From NCBI GenBank assembly GCA_027563935.2, contig CM050451.1, forward strand, positions 35,045,565 through 35,109,564: a stretch of DNA of 64,000 bases, in the 5' to 3' direction. The position numbers and the translations under genes were made by a program. The notes below the pieces were generated by a model. It had not been told where the DNA came from. It made no database searches and worked only from the letters and a program-made list of their open reading frames with translations. The DNA comes from Costus lasius (lineage: Eukaryota; Streptophyta; Magnoliopsida; Zingiberales; Costaceae). Below, piece by piece: positions 1-9,205 of this stretch (the stretch's first letter is position 1; the number at the start of each line of letters is the position of its first letter).

Positions 1-86
1 ATGCGATCTTTTAGAAACCCTCTTTCCGTCACGCTTGCTAGATGCGCATGGTTAGGGTTTCACCCCCTAACTAAGGGTTTCTTTCA
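1..86 (+). repeat. Cop1-a 5' LTR, 3' tail only
   Basis: The final LTR bases end in CTTTCA at 86 and are followed by the usual two-base spacer AT. Upstream sequence (AGGGTTTC then C-rich) aligns loosely with the ends of other Cop1 LTRs. The terminal C-rich part differs clearly from the 3' LTR of the same element at 21830-21864. Confidence 0.7.
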
Positions 87-1550
87 ATAGGTCGACTGCA
101 GACAGGCGTGTAGCGATGTCTGGTTGAGACAACCAGTGAACACACATGAGTTAGGCCCGGGGTCACACCCGCTTGCCAGAACTCATGAGGGTTGTTCAGC
201 CCAGTGCATGCATGGTTGACCATTGGGTCGACTCAAGTCAGTTAGGACTTGGTGCATGCAAGGGCAGTGGATCTGACTAGGTCTGATGAGTGGATCCCTA
301 TTAATGGACCGTTGTAAGGTAGTAGGGCACATAAGAAAAATAAAATTGATGCCAAGGGGTTTTCAAAATTTTATTTTGTTATTGGATCACATGATGAATG
401 AATACCATGATGTATGTCTATTTCATCTTATGTGGGTTGCCCTTATAATGTGTGCTGTGCTGGGGCCTGCGTGCCTGAATTAAAACAAAAATGTAAATTA
501 TTATATTTGTGATCTGCGCATCACATTTTAATTAATTTATTGTGTAATTGACCTGCGTGTTAATCTTGTCTAGATAGATTAAATTGTAATCAGACAAGAG
601 CACATAGCACACATGGCTGAGGCGCATGCAGCTTGAGGCTTGACCAGGTGGGAGGTCTAGGGTTCGATCCTAGGACAGGCGCATTTACCTGGTGGGCGCA
701 CCTGAGCTGCAGAGGGTGCTAGGGCCCTGGGTTGGGCCAGATAACATGCAAAAGACCCATGAAGAGCTCAAGTGAAGACTTAAGTTAACTTAAGGTCTTA
801 CCTAGGCTTAATGGGCGTTTACCACATAAGATCAGCATGCTTTCTTTTATTGTTTAAATAATTAGAATTGCATGATTTATTTATCTTCTGCTATCACCAT
901 AGGGTTTGCATGATAGTTAAGAAGATAAAAGGACCGTTAAAATCCAACGCTAAATATCAAGCACGTAAGCCTTCTGACGCGAAACCTCACTGTTCTGACT
1001 ATCGTTGGGGCCGTGTTGTACCCACTCAGTGGGCACGCCCATCTATCTTCAGACGGTGTGTGATTACACCTGTGTGTTACAGAGAAGGGATTTATCAATT
1101 CTCGTTGCTCAGCATAGCACGTGGTGGTCCAGGGAGTAGGTCAGGTCAGCTTGACCATGTGGGCTACATATGGGGCATATGTTAGCTATATGGAGGCAGC
1201 CATCTGTGGGATCAGAGACTGTGTTGTACCAACTCAGTTGGCACAGTCTGCTGGATTGCCCAGATGAAGGGGAATCGCACGGGTTGGCGATTGGCAGGGA
1301 CTGCCTACCAGAAATTAGTGCTTGTACTCTCTGTGCATCTTATCTCGCCTGAGCGGGACGCGGAGACCAAGTATGAAATCTGGATCCCATCTCACTAAAA
1401 GAGTGTTACTCTTTCGGACTGTTTTTATGGATTTTTCAGTTAGATAAAATAGTGAGAAAAGAATCTTTCTTAAGTCCTGGATTGATTCTAAACATTGATA
1501 CTGACCTTGCTGTTCTTGCATTGTTGTAGATTCCTGCAGCAACGAACACC
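87..1550 (+). other. Cop1-a 5' leader (untranslated), PBS deleted
   Basis: Leader between LTR and gag. Compared with Cop1-d, about 350 bp directly after the LTR are missing, including the tRNA-Met primer-binding site: the spacer AT at 87-88 joins straight to AGGTCGAC. The remaining leader holds a tRNA-like A-box/B-box pair (about 614-675), two bulged hairpins (1012-1037 and 1218-1247), and a branch-point/acceptor-like stretch ending at 1529. No convincing gene; the short frames here are not recognised. Confidence 0.8.
1012..1247 (+). other. Paired bulged hairpins in Cop1-a leader
   Basis: Hairpin 1 (1012-1037): CGTG, bulge TTGTA, CCCAC, loop TCA, GTGGG, CACG. Hairpin 2 (1218-1247): ACTGTG, the same bulge TTGTA, CCAAC, the same loop TCA, GTTGG, CACAGT. 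The two share architecture but differ in paired bases, with both partners changed. Candidate RNA packaging or dimerisation structure; function is inference. Confidence 0.7.
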
Positions 1551-4048
1551 ATGAGCTTCAATGTGCGATCCCTACTGGAAAGGGAGAAGTTTGCTGGGCC
1601 AAACTTCTCAGGCTGGTACGGACACCTTAAGATTGTTCTTAAGGCCGAGAGGAAACTGTATGTCTTCGAGACGGCTATACCGCCTCAACCCGCTGCGAAC
1701 GCCGCAAGGGCGGTTCACGATGCCTATGAAAAGCATGTCAATGATAGCATTGATGTCGCTTGCCTGATGCTAGCGTCTATGACGCCACAGCTGCAGCGTC
1801 AGCATGAGGATATGTCTGCTATAGAAATTATAGCAAACCTCAAGATGCTATATGCTGCACAGGCGAGGACTGAGCGCTATAATTTGACTAAGCTTTTCTT
1901 TCAGAGCAAACTGACTGAAGGGAGTCCAGTGGGAGCTCACGTGCTCAAGATGATTGGGCACAAAGAGGCTCTAGAGAAACTGGGGCATACCATCAATCAG
2001 GAGCTTGCTGTAGACATTATTCTGCAATCCCTCCTGGCCTCCTTCGATCCGTTCATTATTAATTTTAATATGAACAAGATCGACTGTACTCCGGCAGAGT
2101 TGCTGAATATGCTCTTGACGACAGAGGAGACTCTAAAGGGAAAGCCTTCAACCTCTGTCTTGATGTTTCCTTACAGGAACAAGAAGAAGGGGAAGAAGGG
2201 CAAAGCCCATGTCAATAACTACAACAAAGGCTCTGAAACAAAAGGTCAAGCGGTCGAAGGAATACAGATGTTTCCATTGTGGCCAGCTGGGTCACTGGAA
2301 AAAGGACTGTAAAGCGCTCCAAGGAGACAAGAAGGGAAGCATCGCTTCTGGCTCAGGTATTTTTGTGACTGAAGTCATGATATCTTCTTCTTCTATTTCA
2401 TGGGTGTTGGACACTGCATGTGGAGTTCACATTTGTTCAAATGTACAGGAACTCAAGAGAAGAAGACAGGTGGGACAGCATGAGGTGGACCTACGAGTTG
2501 GAAACGGGGCACGGGTTGCTGCTGTTGCTGTAGGAGTTTATTACATCTCATTACCATCTGGACTTGTATTGGAACTAGACAATTGTTACTTTGTACCAAG
2601 CATTACGAAAAATATTATCTCTATTCCTGCTCTTGTCAGGAAAGGATTTTCCTTTGAATGCAATATTTCAAAGTGTGTTATTTCTTATGATAATATTGTT
2701 TATGCTACGGGATCAATTAACAATGGGTTATTCATGTTGGACATGGAATGTTCTATACAAAACATTGATAATAAGAAAGCCAAGTATGCTGATGACAGCA
2801 CCTTGCTATGGCATAGTCGTTTAGGCCATATTAACAAGAAGCGCATTAAGCGGTTGCATGACCATGGACTGCTGGGATCATTCTCCTATGAGGAGATTGA
2901 TACATGCAAAGCTTGTTTATTGGGCAAAATGACGAAGTCTCCTTTTCCTCACAAAGGTCAAAGAGCTTCAGGTTTACTTGACCTTATACACAGTGATGTG
3001 TGTGGGCCATTTAGTAAACATGCCAGAGGTGGCTATTCATACTTCATTACCTTTACTGATGATTTCAGTAGGTATGGATATGTCTATCTAATGAGACATA
3101 AAAGTGAATCTTTTGACAAGTTCAAGGAGTTCAAAAATGAAGTACAAAATCAGCTAGGCCGGAATATCAAGGCACTTCGTTCAGATCGAGGTGGAGAATA
3201 CCTAAGTCGAGAGTTTACTGACTATCTGAAGGAGTGTGGGATTATCTCACAGCTCACTCCGCCAGGAACACCGCAATGGAATGGTGTGTCCGAGAGGAGG
3301 AACAGAACCTTACTGGATATGGTTCGTTCTATGATGAGTCAGGCTACTCTACCTTACTCCTTTTGGGGATTTGCACTGGAAATAGCTGCAAAGGTACTAA
3401 ACCGAGTGCCATCCAAGGCAGTTTCAAAGACTCCATATGAGTTATGGTATGGGAAACTGCCGAGCTTGACATTTATTAAGATCTGGGGTTGCGAGGCTTA
3501 TGTCAAAAAGCTCGCCTCTGGGAAACTAGAGAGCAGATCTGAGAAATGCATCTTTGTCGGTTACCCTAAGGAAACTAAGGGCTATTATTTCTACGATCCC
3601 AAAGAGAACAAAGTATTTGTTGCTCGGACGGCCATTTTTCTTGAGAAGGAATTTCTTCTGCAAGAGGCCAGTGGGAGAGAAATAAAGCTGGATGAGAATC
3701 CAGAAGAAGGACAAAGTAGTCAAGCACAGTTGGATGAGCCTGAGCCAGTAGAACAGGTTATTGAACAACCTGAGGCTCTGATATCACGGGAACCGCGTAG
3801 ATCGGGAAGGATCCGTCGACAGCCTGAGCGCTATGACGGAGTCTACATTATTGATCATGATGAACCCCTCACTTATGCGGATGCGGTCAGTGGACCGGAG
3901 TTAGCTAGATGGCTTGAAGCTATGCGAGCCGAGATGGACTCCATGTCAGATAACCAAGTCTGGGATTTGGTTGATCCGCCTCCGGGAGTAATCACTATAG
4001 GCTGTAAATGGATCTTCAAGAAGAAGATTGACATGGATGGTAACGTAG
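1551..4048 (+). pseudogene. Cop1-a gag-pol, 5' part (gag, protease, integrase)
   Basis: Copia polyprotein start at ATG 1551, in the context AACACCATGA shared by all copies. Domains in order: gag, CCHC zinc knuckle (CFHCGQLGHWKKDC, about 2268-2310), protease-like motif LDTAC (about 2410), GAG-pre-integrase HHCC region (about 2812-2930), integrase core with HSDVCGP, RSDRGGEY and GVSERRN, then the linker towards RT. One extra A in the run at 2226-2228 shifts the frame, so gag (1551-2228) and the rest (from 2230) are in different frames. The frame is cut at 4048 by Gyp3 just at the start of RT. A pseudogene; family assignment is firm from the motifs. Confidence 0.93.
4044..4048 (+). repeat. Target-site duplication of Gyp3, left copy
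   Basis: CGTAG, matching 18763-18767. Removing Gyp3 and one copy rejoins the Cop1-a RT frame, as in uninterrupted copies. Confidence 0.95.
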
Positions 4049-5450
4049 TGATGGGGGCAGAGATCACAGGCCAAGAAGGTACAAATGGAGTTTACGATTG
4101 CCATAGACAAAGGCTCAGAGTCTTGCGAATAAGCTAGCAAACTCACTTATAAAGCTAGCTCAATAATTAGTAGAGGACTACTTCAACCACTCAATAAACT
4201 CAAGACATTCAAGCTTAATAAGTTGCGCGAATCAATTCCAAAATGTGACCTGCATCAACGGCAAACCAAACAAATCATGCATCAGCCAGCTAAAGCTCTC
4301 GTGACACGCCAGCCAGTGTCATCTTCAGTCAACACTCAACGCTGCAAATATGGAAGCTGCAGCGAAGGAAATCTTCAGCGTTTCCCCCCCCCCCCCTTGC
4401 TGCTCAAGATGGAAGCTGCAACGTTCACACCTCTCCAACGTCTTCCCTTGGCACCTCACAAAGGAAGGTGTAATAACGTCTCTCAAGAAATCGACGGAAG
4501 GAAAAACTTCAATGCCAATCTCACGTAGGAACCGTGCCACGCTTGCAGCCAACAAAGGAAATACCAATCTCTTTGCACAACACTCATCTTCTTCAACGCT
4601 GGAACCTTGCGATGCTCACTCACAGCCAACAATGGAAACTTCTCCAACGTCTCTTTCCTGCTGAAGATGGAAACTTCAACGTCTCTGTCGCCTACAACAT
4701 CTCAGCAACATCGCTCCTTCTCCTATATGTATCAAAGCTTCAACCTTGTAAAGACAGAATGTTTTGAATGAATGGAAATGGTTTTTCTTCCGATGAATCG
4801 GATGTCTCCTTCTTCCTTATCTGAGGTGCTTGTCACCTAGTCTCCTCTTCTCCTCCTTCTAGGGCTGAGCCCCTCCCTCTTCCTTTCTTCTCCAATCTCT
4901 CCTTTTCCCCCCAATTCTCCTGCTACGCTGCCAACATCGCACACCCAGCAAACCTGCAGATTTTCCGTCATTTCGAGAGCTCGCCGCCGGCAATCCCACC
5001 GTCGGATCTTCACGAAACTTCGGATGTCACTTCGCCTCCCATAGTCGAACCTTCAACCGCCGGCATCCGCCCATCTGCCACGCCGATCACCGGAATCGAA
5101 ACATAGACGTGTTCCCCTGTTTCCGCCCAGTTTCTGCCCGACTCCCGCCTTTCACCGTCGTCCTCCTCCGACCGGCCACCGTCCGCCCCGAAACTCCGGC
5201 CACGTCGTCACCACAACCATACCAACCTCCAGTAGTAGCAGTTTTTGATTTGGTCAACCACTGGCCGGCCGGCAACAAATCCTTCTCCAGCGCGAGATCC
5301 CCTGTTTCTGCCCTGCCCGCGACCTAGCTCCGCCCTTCCGCATCGTGTTCCTCCGACCAGCCACCGCCCGTCACCAAACTCCGGCCACCTCTTCGCCATC
5401 ATCACAGTGACTCCCCGTCGTAGCAGGTCCAGCGAACGTGCACCACCGGA
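4049..5450 (+). repeat. Gyp3 5' LTR, truncated at its 3' end
   Basis: Matches the 3' LTR copy from 6016 (and from 16846 after Gyp1) with roughly ten single-base differences by eye, plus a C-run of different length (near 4384 versus 16924). The match stops after CACCACCGGAC; the remaining 766 bp of the LTR are absent. Position 4301-4305 (GTGAC) is the uninterrupted site that Gyp1 entered in the other LTR. The second half is GC-rich with Pro/Ser/Arg-coding open stretches that I regard as non-genic. Confidence 0.88.
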
Positions 5451-6015
5451 CTACCTCTAGCAAACCTAAAGATGACTTGCCTAAAAATCCAGTTGAACCC
5501 AAACCCATAGGTCTTCTTGAACCTCACATGGAACCTAAGTTAGATCCTTTTGAGCTTGACCTGGACCATAATCCTCAACCTTTAGGTCAACCCCTAGACT
5601 TAGAAAATCTCTTCCAGGACCCTATGATCCTTGAATCTTGTCTGTTAGGTCCTTCTACCCATACCCTTAAGCCACCTTTGGAACCAACAAAACACAATGA
5701 ACTCAAACATGCTTTGCACTATGCTCTTATTGAAATTGAGTATATTGATTTCATCATTCCTTGTTCTTTTCAAAGTCTTGTGATTTTCGATGACAATTTT
5801 ACTAATGAGTACGGCCGAGAAAGGGAATTCAATGCAGGTACCCTTGATACGCAGTTTGGACCGTGGACAAAAAGCAACAACACAATATGCTGTGATGCTG
5901 ACAACAATTTGAAGATTCAAATCCTGGAGGAACAATTAGCTCTTGCCTCTCCAAAATTTCTCCATCGCCACAAGAACAATTCTTCGGGGAAGAATTTTTT
6001 TCACCCGGGGAGAAA
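5451..6015 (+). pseudogene. Gyp3 internal tail, unrecognised acidic/proline-rich reading frame
   Basis: An open frame runs through this whole internal remnant (about 188 codons) and on into the 3' LTR. It is rich in Pro, Leu, Asp and Glu in the first half (repeated EPK/LEP/LDP-like words). It ends with a stretch (LHRHKNNSSG...HPGRNDGG) resembling the coding tail downstream of the Gyp2 pol. No catalytic motif is visible. The only upstream ATG (5438) lies in the LTR, so the native start is lost. It could be the tail of a deleted polyprotein or a separate accessory frame; function unknown. The last 13 bases are the purine tract GGGGAGAAA region. Confidence 0.55.
5978..5996 (+). other. Perfect hairpin just upstream of Gyp3 polypurine tract
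   Basis: AATTCTTC, loop GGG, GAAGAATT: an 8-bp stem located 20-40 bp before the 3' LTR. Gyp2 has an equivalent 8-bp stem at 36897-36915 with one compensated pair. Confidence 0.6.
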
Positions 6016-6272
6016 TGATGGGGGCAGAGATCACAGGCCAAGAAGGTACAAATGGAGTTTACGATTGCCATAGACAAAGGCTCAGAGTCTTGCGAATAAG
6101 CTAGCAAACTCACTTATAAAGCTAGCTCAATAATTAGTAGAGGACTACTTCAACCACTCAATAAACTCAAGACATTCAAGCTCAATAAGTTGCGCGAATC
6201 AATTCCAAAACGTGACCTGCATCAACGGCAAACCAAACAAATCATGCATCAGCCAGCTAAAGCTCTCGTGAC
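6016..6272 (+). repeat. Gyp3 3' LTR, first segment
   Basis: Starts TGATGGGGGC after the purine tract and matches 4049-4305. It is interrupted after GTGAC (6268-6272) by Gyp1 and continues at 16846. Confidence 0.93.
6268..6272 (+). repeat. Target-site duplication of Gyp1, left copy
   Basis: GTGAC, matching 16841-16845. The unoccupied site is visible in the other LTR at 4301-4305. Confidence 0.96.
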
Positions 6273-9176
6273 TGTAACATCCCGTTATCTTAATCCCAAA
6301 CCAATGGCACAATTCACAAATGATACAGGATGTTTCATATAAGATCGATTCATATGCTAGGTAAAACCGAGTTCAAGAAAACACGATCTGAAAATTTCCA
6401 TAAATCCATACATACAAATTCACAAAACACAAATCTCATAAATCACATAAAGGTACCTGCCACCACGCAATCCTTGCACTAGACATATGCAAGGCAACAG
6501 TTATATCAAATCCGATGGCATAAATACAATTCGATTCGAAATTCAAAGCAAAGCCACAAAGTCGATTTTATAAACTCATACCAAACACCGAAACCAGGCT
6601 GAAGCCCGCGGTGACACAAAAATCAAACTCATAAGACTGCCATAACCGGCAACACAATTCACATAGTTCACATGGTTCACATAGTTCATATAATTCATGT
6701 TAAGGCCACAACCGGCCCCAAGAATTAAGCATAAAAGTTCTTAAAACAGCAAATAGCATAATTATCCACGCCAATGCACTCAAGAAATGCGCCCCTGCTC
6801 TATGCCTGAAAATAGTGAGGGGTGAGCTACACAGCCCAGTGAGTGGATAGTCTAAATCGACCATCCAGAACATACATTCAAAAATATAGGCAGATTATTT
6901 TAAAAATCTTTAACAGGAACATTATGTCAACATATAACAAAATAAAGAAACAGAAGTCATATAGACAGTCAGATGTACACACTAGCATATAACAAACTCA
7001 GGTTCTAGAGTTTTACTCTAAACCAATTAAACACATATATTCTAAACCAACTAAACACACCATACTTAATTAACCTAGTTGTCCAGCATAATCAGTAGTG
7101 ACCAATATGGTCTAACCCGGCTTGGCCAAAGCACTGGGAGCTGCAAAATCTCGTGCAACACATAAACATGGATAGTGAGTAGAATCAAGAGGTGGCCCCC
7201 GCCAGGTCACGACGTGGCACTTTGCTCTATCACCCCATAACACATCGATGGATTGTGTGTAGATTCAAGAGGTGGCCCCCGTCAGGTCATGACGTGGCAC
7301 TTTGCTCTACGACACCCCATATCACAAAATGAGAGTGATGACATCAAGAGGTGGCCCCTGTCTGATCAAGACATGGCACTTTGTGTCTTATATCACCCCA
7401 TAACATAAAAGAGTAATGACATCAAGAGGTGGCCCCTGTCCGACCAAGACATGGCACTTTGCGTCAAAACCCGTTCTCCCAAAAGGTTCCTACTGGACAA
7501 CAGACATATCTTATTTCATATTTCACAAAGGTGGACTCCTAAGTGTCAACTAGACTCTAGGATAGTCATCACAAAAATCATATCGGGCAGGCTGAACATC
7601 AACCCCCATCATAATAGGCAGGCTGAACATCAACCCCCTCACATATCAAATATAGGGCTGAAATCTAACCCTTCACATATCACATAAGGACTATCCTATG
7701 AGTACACGGTTACACTTAGCCATAGTCCTAACCAACACATAACACATAATATTCAAAATTCACATAATCCATCACATAACACATATTGTTCAAGATTCAC
7801 ATAACCCATAAATCACATAATAAACACATAATATTTCATATTCGAATATCACATAATATAGTGTAGTCCTTAGATTTCATGCTGATTTGTTTAGTCAAAT
7901 ATGACTAAGTTAACACCCAAGTTTCTCAAACAAATAAATAACATTGCATTTAACTAGTATTCATAAAAATTACATAAAACTAAAACATATATCCATATAA
8001 TTTTACAAATTACCCCATGTAACTACAAACATCAAAATTCGGTTTTCACAAACAATTCGGTTTCCATTTATATTATCACAAATTCGGTTTTCATACATAT
8101 TATCTATTTAATTTACTCCTTGATTAACATGAACTTCATACTACAAAATCACTGATTTAATATTACCAAAATCATATAAAAATTCAATGATTTAATGCTA
8201 CCAAAATTCCCTATAAAATACCTTAAATTTCATGCTACAAGTTTCGGTTTTCATGAGATACCTACCTATACAAAATTTCGGTTAAACAATCATCAAGATT
8301 ATGTTTTGTTTTGGTTTTCATAACTAACATCAAAGTTTCGGTTTTAAACATGGAAATTTAGGTTTTCATAACAAGGTGAAATCTTGAGTTTTCGGTTTTA
8401 GCATGCAAAGATTCCAACCAAATAATGGTATCATCTAACAAGATTAAGTGGACAAAACTCAATTAAGACACCCCACTCACCTTGAACCGTGAACACCAAG
8501 GTGAAAAACCTCTACAAAATCGCCTAAAGTCTTTAAGTCGCCCAAGGAATCTCCAAGAACTTGCCAAGGAAATTTCTTCACTTCAAAGAAAATCGCCAAG
8601 GGAAGAAGATGAAGAAAATCACCTCAAAATTCCAAGAACACCAAAGTCGCCTCCTTCTTCCTAGCCGTCGCCCAAAGTTTTCTCAAGACTCCAAAAATCG
8701 CCAATAATCTCACCCTAACCGAATTACTAACTAAAAATTTCGGTTTTAAATTTTTAACCCATTAACCCATTAATTCAAATAGGTTTTAACCCCTTTAACT
8801 AGCTAATTCAAATTTTAAATCTAATTTAAGTGTAACCCAATAACCCTTAGTTTAAGTGAACATCCAATAAGAGTTTAAATTAACATCCAATTAATTACTT
8901 CACTTAAACGCAAATCCAATAAGGATTTAATTAATATCCAATAAGGTCTAATTAATTTATCCTAAATTAACAACCAATATAAATCACAATTTAATAATCA
9001 TTAAACCAGTTAATTAACGTCCAACAAGCTAGTTAATTAATTAAAATTAACAACCATTAAGCTCTAATTAATTAACTATAAATTAACAATCAACACACAA
9101 GAGTAATAACACAGTCAATAATTTTATTTAAATCAAAAATAATGCTTACCAGGACTCAAGATCCTTGGATCTTACA
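6273..9176 (-). repeat. Gyp1 3' LTR (left copy)
   Basis: 2904 bp, + strand ends TGTAACATCC and GGATCTTACA; on the element strand it begins TGTAAGATCC. AT-rich, with repeated TTCGGTTT words around 8036-8400 and a four-unit tandem array at 7185-7465. The open stretches inside it also occur in the other LTR and look non-coding. Confidence 0.95.
7185..7465 (-). repeat. Four-unit tandem repeat of about 79 bp in Gyp1 3' LTR
   Basis: Units begin at about 7185, 7265, 7344 and 7422 with TCAAGAGGTGGCCCC and continue to a GACGTGGCACTTTG or GACATGGCACTTTG core. Two units carry ACGTGGC, the abscisic-acid response core bound by bZIP factors. Regulatory function is inference. Confidence 0.8.
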
Positions 9177-9189
9177 TCCCTCCCTCCTT
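9177..9189 (-). promoter_or_regulatory. Gyp1 polypurine tract
   Basis: On the minus strand AAGGAGGGAGGGA abuts the 3' LTR start. It primes plus-strand DNA synthesis. Confidence 0.85.
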
Positions 9190-9205
9190 ATAAAGCTTTA
9201 GTCCT

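Noticed and set aside
640..690. A genuine tRNA gene at the B-box-like site
   Set aside because: No cloverleaf: the T-arm is one base off, and no acceptor or anticodon arms fold around it.
868..1352. Overlapping leader frames of about 60-105 residues, repeated in Cop1-e and Cop1-g
   Set aside because: No domain, not kept in Cop1-d, and they coincide with the RNA hairpins, which explain the conservation better.
4049..4137. Extra C-terminal residues (MGAEITGQEG...) after the Cop1-a integrase
   Set aside because: They are Gyp3 LTR sequence; the same bases recur at 6016.
4384..4398. Long C run in the Gyp3 LTR (and at 16924) and G run near 23472
   Set aside because: Homopolymers with copy-specific length; slippage or sequencing uncertainty rather than a feature.
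5109..5460. GC-rich Pro/Arg/Ser-coding stretches in the Gyp3 LTR resembling a plant gene 5' end
   Set aside because: Present in both LTRs, overlapping frames on both strands, no domain; compositional effect.
7185..7465. Regularly spaced repeats considered as a CRISPR-like array
   Set aside because: Contiguous imperfect tandem units without unique spacers, in a eukaryotic LTR.
7451..7687. Open frames of 60-78 codons inside Gyp1 LTRs (also 8482-8664, 15115-15351, 16146-16328)
   Set aside because: Identical in both LTRs because the LTRs are near-identical; AT-rich or repeat-derived with no domain.
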